Shown piece by piece: positions 1 to 5,026 of a stretch of 5,026 nt of DNA; within the stretch, counting starts at the first letter, position 1, and every line of letters starts with the position of its first letter. Position numbers and translations under genes: made by a program. The notes below the pieces were generated by a model. It ran no database searches. It had not been told where the DNA came from and saw nothing but the letters and a program-made list of their open reading frames with translations. Source of the DNA: JADJQU01 sp035490315 (GTDB lineage: Bacteria; Planctomycetota; UBA1135; GCA-002686595); NCBI GenBank assembly GCA_035490315.1, contig DATHET010000065.1, forward strand, positions 1-5,026. Direction: 5' to 3'.

Positions 1-388
1 GGCAAAGGCGGCCTGAATGCGGCTTCCTGGCAAGGCGCCGCGACGACGCGTGTTCTCTGCAACACTCGGAGGAGCGGCAACGCAGCCAGGGAGCCGCAGG
101 CAGGCCGATTTTGTCGACGTACTTCTGGTACGGGACACTAGCGCGACGAAGTATCGCCGAAGCGCGCGAAGCCGAGTAGGCGACTTTTCCAACGGGCTCC
201 TGGCTCCCGTTCCAACGGAGCGGCACCCCGAGGGGCTTTCGAGGGGAATTACGGAACGCGCGACGGCAGCGCAGCGTCCAATCACGCAACTTCGCTTCGT
301 CCGCGCGGCTCTGGAAAACGTCCCCGTAAGCCGGCGCGCGCGGACACGTTCGAAGTCAGGAGAACCGTGCCTTCGGCGCGTTGACGCA
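1..388. other. Region upstream of the YfhO-like gene with no supportable gene
   Basis: I see no convincing gene or RNA here. A TGA at 14-16 closes one + frame, which could be the last codon of a gene entering from the left (only four codons visible, ending Ala-Lys-Ala-Ala), but this is not testable. From the ATG at 17 the same + frame stays open into the downstream gene. Its product is Arg-rich with no membrane segment or recognisable motif, so I do not extend the gene into it. Two minus-strand frames are also free of stops across most of the stretch, which is common in GC-rich DNA, and their translations look like no family I know. Small-scale structure: a 9-bp direct repeat TTCCAACGG (187-195 and 210-218), a 6-bp inverted repeat AACGGG/CCCGTT (191-196 and 206-211), and GAGGGG twice (230-235 and 241-246). 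No good sigma-70 promoter pair is visible. Confidence 0.6.
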
Positions 389-3300
389 ATGAGTCTGGAG
401 ACAGGAGTCCCACCTGGTCTCGGAAGAGTTCGCGGCTGGCTGGCCGCCGCCGCGGTCTTGTCGTGCCTCTTCGTCGCGTTTTTCTGGCCGGCCCTCGCGC
501 GCTACCCGGAGGTCTACTACTCGCCCGCGGACGTCAGCCAGGTCCACAGCCTGACCGAGGTCCAACCCGGCCACGTGCCAGGGAACGAGCTGCTCTCCGA
601 CCTCGCGGTCCAGATGGAGCCCTGGCTCATGTTCAACAGGAGCGAGCTTGGCTCCGGCCGTCTCCCGCTCTGGAACCCATGGAACGGAGGAGGCGCGCCG
701 CACCTGGGAAACGGCCAGGCGGCGGTCTTCTCGCCCTTCAGCCTCCCCTATTACCTCCTGTCGTTCCGCGCCGCCCTGATCGTGTCCGCGGCGCTCAAGC
801 TGGCGGTCCTCGGGCTGTTCACCTTCGTGTTCCTCCGGCGCGTCGGCCTTTTCGTCCTGCCCTCCCTCGTCGGAGCGACGGCCTTCGCCTTCGCCGGCCA
901 CAACGTGCTGCTCCTGGGCTACCCCCACCCGGCAGCGGCCGCCGCCCTGCCCGCCGGGCTCTACTTCGTGGAGCGGACTTTCCAGCGCTTCGACGCGGTC
1001 GGCAGGCACGCACCGGGCTCGCTGATCGGCCTGTGCCTCTCGCTCGCGGTCGGGCTGGTCTCGGGCCAGCCCGAGCCGGGCTTCTTCGCGATCGTGCTGG
1101 TCGCGCTCTACGCGATCGTTCGCGCCGTGAATTCCTGGCGCAAGCGAGGCGGGACGCTGCGCGCGGCTCTCGACCTGTCGCCGCGGCTTTTGCAGGTGGC
1201 CGTCGCCGCCTGTCTCGCGGCGGGTCTGTGCGCGTTCAAGGTGCTGCCCTTCCTCGAGTACCTGCAGAACAGCCGCCTGCTCGAGCAGCGCAGCCACGTG
1301 CAGACACCCCTGATCGGCGTCATCTGGCCGCTGCAGCTCTTCCCCAACCTGCTCGGGAACCCGTCGACCGACTATTACCTGCACCCGAGCCTGCCGCCGC
1401 CGAACTTCGAGACGGCGAACCTGGTCTACATCGGCGGGCTGGTGCTGTTCCTCGCTCTGGCTTCGCTGGCCTTCGTCCGACGCAGCTTGACCCACGCCTT
1501 CTTCGCGGTGGTCGCGGGGCTGTGGATTCTCTACGCCTACGACGTCGGAGGTGCGTGGCACATCTTCGCCTGGATCCCGGGCCTGGACCTCGCGCCGATC
1601 AATCGCAGCCAGCCGATCTGGCTGTTCGCGGTCGCATGCTGCGCGGCTTTCGCGGTCCAGCGCATGGTCGTAGCCGACCGGCGAAGGGTTGTCGTCGCCG
1701 TGTCCGCGCTCGCGATCGGCGCGGCGTTGCTCTTCTTCGCGCGTGCAGGAGCGGATGGGCTGCTCGCGAGCGCCGTCGCAAGGCTCGGCGTGCTGAGCGA
1801 TGCGCCGAAACTCGAGCTGTCGGAGATCCATCGCTTCGCGTCGGAGCACGTGCTCGAGATGAGCATCTTTCTCGCACTGGGCGCGGTCGCTTTCGCGGCC
1901 GGCTGGCTCGCTCCGCGCGGTCCCGTGCGCCACTCGCTCGCCGCCGGAATCGTCGTGATGGTCTATCTCGGCAGCGGAAACCTGTTCAAGCAATACAACC
2001 CCGTCTGCGAGAACCGCTTCTTCTTCCCCGTCACGCCCGCGATCGAAGCGCTGAAGAAAAACATCGGCGAGGATCGCCTGGTGATCCTCGGCGAGAACAC
2101 GCTCGTACCCGACACGAACATGGTGTATGGGATCTCGCTGGTCGCGAGCTACGACGGATTGTGGGTGGGCCGCTACGACCGGCTGTACCGCGAGCTGTTC
2201 GGCGAGAGCAACAACTGGCGCCATTCCATGCGCGGCACGGGAAAGGCCTTGAAGCTCTTCGGCGCCGAGTGGGTCCTGTCGCCCGACGAGTGGATTCCGA
2301 TCAGCACCGAATTCGCGAGCTCGCCTCCAGGTCACGGGAAGCTCTATCCAGCGGGCGAGATCCTCCCGAACGTTCCGATGCGCCAGGGATTCACCGTCAC
2401 GCGCAACCGCCTCCAGGCCATCCGCCTCTTCGCGACGGCCGCCGGCGGTCCGCTCCTGGGCCTGCTCTACTGGGACCTCTCCGACGCGCGCACCGACGAA
2501 AGCCTGGCCAACGGCACCGCGGAGTGCTCGCAGATCAGGGCCGCTGGTGACCAGCCACAATCGGTGATCCTGCGCCTGGATTCTCCGCTCAATCTGATCG
2601 GCCGAGCCCTGCGCCTTCGCATCCGTGCGCCCGCCGGTGCCTCGCCCGGTCACGCGGTCTCGCTCTGGGCGCGCCGAGACGGGATGCCGATCGTCAACGC
2701 AGCCCTGTGGCACGACGCGAACGCGCGCGCCATGCGCTCCGGCGCGAGAATCGATGCGAGCGATCCTTGCGAAGAATTGAAATGGTGGCGCGGCTCGCGC
2801 GCCGGCCAGCTGATCGAAGGCGGCTTGTGCATCGATCTTTCCTACGCGCTCAACGACTTCGAGCGCATCGAATCGATTCCGCCCTTCGATCTCTTCCGCT
2901 ACACGCGCGGTCGCGGGCCGTGGTACGTCGTGAGCAAGTCTCTGAGCGTGCGCTCGGAAGAGGATGCGTGGCAGCGCACGCTGCATCCGGCGATCGATCC
3001 TGCACTCACGGTGGTGCTCGAACGCGACGAGCCCGATCCCGCGAATGTCGCGCAAGCCGCGGACGAAGAAACGAAGATCGAAGTGGAGCAGGACTTCCCC
3101 TCGTCGAAGCGGCTGCGTTTCACGCGCAAGGGTGCCGGCTGGCTGGTGCTCACCCAGCCGTGGTATCCGGGCTGGCGAGCGCGCGTCAATGGCGTGGACC
3201 AGCCGATCGTGCGCGCGAACTACGCCTTCGGAGCGGTGAAAGTCGAGGCGGGCGAGAGCCTGGTCGAGCTCGATTACGCGCCGCGCAGCTTCGCGTTCGG

Positions 3301-3460
3301 GGCCTGGATCAGCCTGGCCAGCCTGGTCGTCGGAGCCTTCCTGGTGGCCGTTCTCGGGTACACGGATCGCGCCTTCGCGAGGGTTCCGGCCCCCCTGCAT
3401 CCAGTCGTGCCTGGGCCACAGCCGATCGGCCTGGCGTCCACCAGGCCGGCCGCGCGCTGA
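389..3460 (+). CDS. YfhO-family polytopic membrane protein (GT-C-like glycosyltransferase)
   Basis: This 1023-residue inner-membrane protein has the YfhO architecture: a hydrophobic N-terminal half, a long extracytoplasmic part and one last membrane segment. Family marks in order are D71 in 'SDLAVQMEPW' (the usual place of the GT-C acidic residue), 'RLPLWNPWNGGGAPHLGNGQ' (91-110), 'SGQPEPGFF' (225-233), 'FKVLPFLEYLQNSRL' (283-297), 'IPGLDLAPINRSQP' (396-409), 'NMVYGI...SYDG' (577-590) and 'WYPGWRARVNG' (925-935). I count about 12-13 membrane segments: near residues 16-36, about eleven between 127 and 530, and 967-989. A Pro-rich tail follows. In Firmicutes, YfhO proteins move sugars from undecaprenyl phosphate onto teichoic acids; here the acceptor is unknown and the enzyme role is inferred. 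ATG 389 is chosen because the hydrophobic N terminus begins just after it. AGGAG at 358-362 is too far upstream to be a normal ribosome site. Family call is strong, function is not. Confidence 0.88.
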   Translation: MSLETGVPPGLGRVRGWLAAAAVLSCLFVAFFWPALARYPEVYYSPADVSQVHSLTEVQPGHVPGNELLSDLAVQMEPWLMFNRSELGSGRLPLWNPWNGGGAPHLGNGQAAVFSPFSLPYYLLSFRAALIVSAALKLAVLGLFTFVFLRRVGLFVLPSLVGATAFAFAGHNVLLLGYPHPAAAAALPAGLYFVERTFQRFDAVGRHAPGSLIGLCLSLAVGLVSGQPEPGFFAIVLVALYAIVRAVNSWRKRGGTLRAALDLSPRLLQVAVAACLAAGLCAFKVLPFLEYLQNSRLLEQRSHVQTPLIGVIWPLQLFPNLLGNPSTDYYLHPSLPPPNFETANLVYIGGLVLFLALASLAFVRRSLTHAFFAVVAGLWILYAYDVGGAWHIFAWIPGLDLAPINRSQPIWLFAVACCAAFAVQRMVVADRRRVVVAVSALAIGAALLFFARAGADGLLASAVARLGVLSDAPKLELSEIHRFASEHVLEMSIFLALGAVAFAAGWLAPRGPVRHSLAAGIVVMVYLGSGNLFKQYNPVCENRFFFPVTPAIEALKKNIGEDRLVILGENTLVPDTNMVYGISLVASYDGLWVGRYDRLYRELFGESNNWRHSMRGTGKALKLFGAEWVLSPDEWIPISTEFASSPPGHGKLYPAGEILPNVPMRQGFTVTRNRLQAIRLFATAAGGPLLGLLYWDLSDARTDESLANGTAECSQIRAAGDQPQSVILRLDSPLNLIGRALRLRIRAPAGASPGHAVSLWARRDGMPIVNAALWHDANARAMRSGARIDASDPCEELKWWRGSRAGQLIEGGLCIDLSYALNDFERIESIPPFDLFRYTRGRGPWYVVSKSLSVRSEEDAWQRTLHPAIDPALTVVLERDEPDPANVAQAADEETKIEVEQDFPSSKRLRFTRKGAGWLVLTQPWYPGWRARVNGVDQPIVRANYAFGAVKVEAGESLVELDYAPRSFAFGAWISLASLVVGAFLVAVLGYTDRAFARVPAPLHPVVPGPQPIGLASTRPAAR

Positions 3461-3473
3461 GCCCTGGGTGCGC

Positions 3474-3479
3474 TAGACT
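3474..3479 (+). promoter_or_regulatory. Putative -10 box for a leaderless or near-leaderless transcript
   Basis: TAGACT matches the TATAAT consensus at four of six positions, including the important second A and last T. It ends 8 bases before the ATG at 3488, so transcription would start within a few bases of that codon. There is no recognisable -35 element about 17 bases upstream, where the sequence is the GC-rich end of the previous gene. The call rests on position and resemblance only. Confidence 0.4.
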
Positions 3480-3487
3480 TGGGTGCT

Positions 3488-3970
3488 ATGTCACCGATGA
3501 AATCCATTTCCGCCTTCCTGATGACGGTCCTCCTGGTCGCCTGCGGATCCTCCGATCCCAAGACGCTGGTCAGCGATGGGCACAAGGCTCAGGGCTCGGG
3601 CGATTCGAAGACGGCCGAGGCAAAGTTCACGGAGGCGCTCGAGGAGCTCAAGCCGGGCGACGCGCTCTACATCGAGGCCAAGCTCGGTCGGATCGAAGCT
3701 CTGATCGCCAAGGATGCGAAGCTCGCCAAGGATGAGTTCCTGACCCTCGCCGCTTCGACGGACATGGTCGGGGAAAAGGATTTCACCTACATCGGCGGCC
3801 AGCTGGTCAGCGCGCACAAGTACCTCGAAGCTCTCGACCTGGTCCACAAGGGCATCCAGCGCGCCGGCGGAGAATCTCCTGCGTTGATGGTCCAGATCGA
3901 GCGCATCAAGAAGGAAGCCGCGGCGGACGCTGCGGTTGGCAAGGAGCTGGCAAGCCTCGGGTACCTGTAG
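3488..3970 (+). CDS. TPR-like lipoprotein, array copy 1
   Basis: This 160-residue lipoprotein has a basic start (K5), a hydrophobic stretch and the lipobox L16-V17-A18-C19, so C19 should be lipidated after signal peptidase II cleavage. Gly at +2 would allow Lol export to the outer membrane under E. coli rules. The rest reads as three helical hairpins of tetratricopeptide type: about 26-58 (Gly31, Ala34, Ala43, Phe47, Ala50, Pro56), about 61-91 and about 99-131, then a capping helix at 132-160. Such folds bind peptides or proteins; the partner is unknown and I recognise no named family. It is paralogous to the next two genes, about half identical to copy 2 by hand alignment. The start is ambiguous. 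ATG 3488 lies just after a -10-like box. ATG 3497 would give a 16-residue signal peptide, exactly like copy 2. Neither has a strong Shine-Dalgarno sequence, only GGGTG at 3481-3485. The gene begins 27 bp after the membrane-protein gene ends. Confidence 0.88.
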   Translation: MSPMKSISAFLMTVLLVACGSSDPKTLVSDGHKAQGSGDSKTAEAKFTEALEELKPGDALYIEAKLGRIEALIAKDAKLAKDEFLTLAASTDMVGEKDFTYIGGQLVSAHKYLEALDLVHKGIQRAGGESPALMVQIERIKKEAAADAAVGKELASLGYL

Positions 3971-3977
3971 CGAAGCC

Positions 3978-3996
3978 TGGCCCTGCTCCAGGGTCA
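3978..3996 (+). other. Intergenic hairpin between lipoprotein copies 1 and 2
   Basis: Within the 39-bp gap, TGGCCCTG (3978-3985) can pair with CAGGGTCA (3989-3996) around a CTC loop, giving eight pairs including one G-U. No T-run follows, so it is not a standard intrinsic terminator. It sits four bases before the copy 2 ribosome-binding site (AGGG, 4001-4004). It could influence mRNA stability or copy 2 translation, or simply be chance in GC-rich DNA. Confidence 0.3.
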
Positions 3997-4009
3997 CACA
4001 AGGGAAGCC

Positions 4010-4492
4010 ATGAAAGCCATTGCACTGCTCCTGGTCTGCACGCTCCTTGGCGCCTGCGATTCGGCCGAGCCTTCCAAGTTGGTCAGCGAGGGCAATCGCG
4101 CGATCGGCTCGGGTGATTTCGAAGTGGCTCGATCGAAGTTCAGCGCTGCGCTCGAGTCCTTGAAGGCCGGGGACTCTGAATTCCTCGACGCGAGTCTCGG
4201 TTTGGTCGAGGCCTTGATCACGACCGATCCGGCGATGGCGAGCCAGCAATTCCTGGCGCTCGCTGATGCATGCCCGAATCTGGTCGGGGAGAAGCAATAC
4301 AACTACATCGGTGGCCAGATGGTCAGCGCGAGGAAGTACCTCGAGGCCATTTCCCTGCTGGAGGTCGGGATCGTGCGGTCCGGTGGCGAGTCGCCCGTCC
4401 TGATGATGCAGGTCGGTCGCATCCAAAAGGAAGCCGCCCACATTCCAGCCGTGCGGTCGAAGCTCGAGGGTCTCGGCTACGGCAATTTTTGA
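4010..4492 (+). CDS. TPR-like lipoprotein, array copy 2 (Asp at +2)
   Basis: This 160-residue lipoprotein is the same length as copy 1. The signal peptide is short: K2, a Leu-rich core and the lipobox L13-G14-A15-C16. Three helical hairpins of tetratricopeptide type follow (about 23-55, 58-89 and 97-129), then a C-terminal helix ending in 'LEGLGYGNF', like the 'LASLGYL' end of copy 1. The shared core 'YIGGQ(L/M)VSA(H/R)KYLEA' lies at 99-113. Asp17 follows the lipidated Cys; in E. coli this makes lipoproteins stay in the inner membrane, and copies 1 and 3 have Gly there. C88 is an extra cysteine outside the signal peptide that the other copies lack. ATG 4010 is well supported: AGGG at 4001-4004 is spaced five bases from it and the signal peptide starts right away. 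It is probably co-transcribed with copy 1, 39 bp upstream. Partner and function are unknown. Confidence 0.9.
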   Translation: MKAIALLLVCTLLGACDSAEPSKLVSEGNRAIGSGDFEVARSKFSAALESLKAGDSEFLDASLGLVEALITTDPAMASQQFLALADACPNLVGEKQYNYIGGQMVSARKYLEAISLLEVGIVRSGGESPVLMMQVGRIQKEAAHIPAVRSKLEGLGYGNF

Positions 4493-4521
4493 GCGCGCTC
4501 GCCCGTGACACGATCTTGTCC

Positions 4522-4998
4522 ATGGCTGCGCTGATCCACCGTGCAGCGACCCTGGCGGCGCTGCTGATAGTCGGCTGCGGTCTCGCAAGCCCCAAGGACT
4601 TGATCAGTGAAGGCCACCGGGCCATCGACTCGGGCAATTCAACGTTGGCCCAGTCGAAATTCACCGAGGCATTGAAGACGCTGAAGCCCGGTGATGCGCA
4701 GTTCATCGAAGCGAGGATCGGAATCGCCGAAGCTTGGATCGCGGCGGACGCGAAGAAGGCGAGGGAGGAATTCCTGACGCTTGCTTCTCAGTATCCGAAT
4801 CAGGTGGAAGAGAAGGACTTTGCTTTCGTAGGCGCGCAGATGCTCAGCGCTGGCAAATACTCTGACGCAATCGGTGTGTTGTCTGCGAGTCAAGCACGCT
4901 TCGGTGGAGCGTCCCCCGAGCTGGATGCTTTGATCGAGAGACTCAAGAGCGAAGAAGTCTCCACGGAGCAGGAACATGAACCCCTGACCACCCTGTAA
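4522..4998 (+). CDS. TPR-like lipoprotein, array copy 3 (divergent C terminus)
   Basis: This 158-residue lipoprotein begins with R7 ahead of an Ala/Leu-rich stretch and the lipobox I16-V17-G18-C19, with Gly at +2. The mature part repeats the paralogue pattern: 'LISEGHRAI' (27-35), 'SKFTEALKTLKPGDAQFIEA' (45-64), 'EFLTLASQYPN' (83-93), a third hairpin around 100-132 ('GAQMLSAGKYSDAI', 104-117), then a helix and a charged tail, 'EEVSTEQEHEPLTTL', that replaces the 'LGY' ending of copies 1 and 2. The 'YIGGQ' core is altered to 'FVGAQ', so this is the most divergent copy in the third hairpin. ATG 4522 is chosen because the signal peptide begins there; no Shine-Dalgarno is visible, and a TTG two codons upstream (4516) is a weaker option. 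It lies 29 bp after copy 2. More codons end in A or T than in copy 1. Biochemical role unknown. Confidence 0.85.
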   Translation: MAALIHRAATLAALLIVGCGLASPKDLISEGHRAIDSGNSTLAQSKFTEALKTLKPGDAQFIEARIGIAEAWIAADAKKAREEFLTLASQYPNQVEEKDFAFVGAQMLSAGKYSDAIGVLSASQARFGGASPELDALIERLKSEEVSTEQEHEPLTTL

Positions 4999-5026
4999 TC
5001 GTCTCGTCACCCCCTGCACCCATGCG

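Larger units (their letters stand above)
3488..4998 (+). repeat. Tandem array of three paralogous lipoprotein genes
   Basis: Three genes of nearly equal size (160, 160 and 158 residues) follow each other with gaps of 39 and 29 bp. They share the order lipobox Cys, 'L(V/I)S(D/E)G', 'KF..AL..LK.GD', 'F L . L A', '(V)(G/E)EK', 'G(G/A)Q.(V/L)SA.KY' and 'GG(E/A)SP'. Nucleotide similarity is strongest between copies 1 and 2 over the YIGGQ core: 38 of 45 bases match when 3788-3832 is set against 4304-4348. This points to local duplication of one ancestral gene. Confidence 0.88.

Noticed and set aside
111..139. TTGTCG ... GACACT as a sigma-70 promoter pair with 17-base spacing
   Set aside because: The -10 half is a poor match and lies about 250 bases from the start codon; nothing else supports it.
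17..388. N-terminal extension of the YfhO-like protein by 124 residues from ATG 17
   Set aside because: The extension is Arg-rich, lacks motifs, and would put a long soluble stretch before the first membrane segment. ATG 389 gives a normal family N terminus.
463..2550. Overlapping + frame of 695 codons inside the YfhO-like gene
   Set aside because: The product is dominated by Arg, Ala, Pro and Gly, typical of a frame-shifted reading of GC-rich coding DNA, with no recognisable domain.
356..3400. Minus-strand open frame of 1014 codons opposite the YfhO-like gene
   Set aside because: Its product is Arg/Glu/Gln/Asp-rich with no membrane segment, domain or motif, while the + strand frame has many family signatures. 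Long antisense frames are expected opposite GC-rich genes.
4486..4500. T-run plus palindrome GAGCGCGCTC at the end of copy 2 as a terminator
   Set aside because: The T-run precedes the palindrome on the + strand and is an A-run after it on the other strand, so it fits an intrinsic terminator in neither direction. The palindrome is also too short to leave a good stem and loop.
3491..4588. Minus-strand open frame of 365 codons across the lipoprotein genes
   Set aside because: It repeats internally only because the + strand genes are paralogous. The + strand frames have signal peptides, lipoboxes and consistent ends.

Overview
The window looks like chromosomal DNA from a GC-rich Gram-negative bacterium. 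Codon third positions are mostly G or C, and three of the four genes encode lipoproteins with short signal peptides and lipoboxes. A myxobacterial or other former 'deltaproteobacterial' relative would fit the composition and the TAGACT-type -10 box just ahead of a start codon, but nothing here fixes the taxonomy. All four supported genes lie on the + strand. I see no RNA gene, mobile element, CRISPR array or integration site.

Layout: positions 1-388 hold no gene I can support. Positions 389-3460 encode a 1023-residue polytopic membrane protein of the YfhO family (GT-C fold glycosyltransferase-like). The first-loop Asp, the 'PLWNP' box, the 'GQPEP' and 'LPFLEY' boxes and the 'WYPGWRARVNG' C-terminal signature are all recognisable. 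After a 27-bp gap come three small genes in tandem (3488-3970, 4010-4492, 4522-4998). Each encodes a lipoprotein of about 160 residues that reads as about three tetratricopeptide-like helical pairs behind a lipidated cysteine. They are clear paralogues of one another. The window ends 28 bp after the third, with an ATG at 5022 that could open a fourth gene.

Working together: the YfhO-like protein would transfer a sugar from a polyprenyl-phosphate donor onto an envelope acceptor on the outer face of the inner membrane. The lipoproteins would be periplasm-facing, membrane-anchored helical scaffolds. Whether they serve the glycosyltransferase is unknown. They share its strand, but a -10-like box right before the first lipoprotein gene suggests the array may have its own promoter.

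The most unusual part is the lipoprotein array. The copies look mosaic: copy 1 is closer to copy 3 in its first half and to copy 2 in its second half. Copy 2 alone carries Asp after the lipidated Cys, which in E. coli is an inner-membrane retention signal. I do not recognise a named function for the array.
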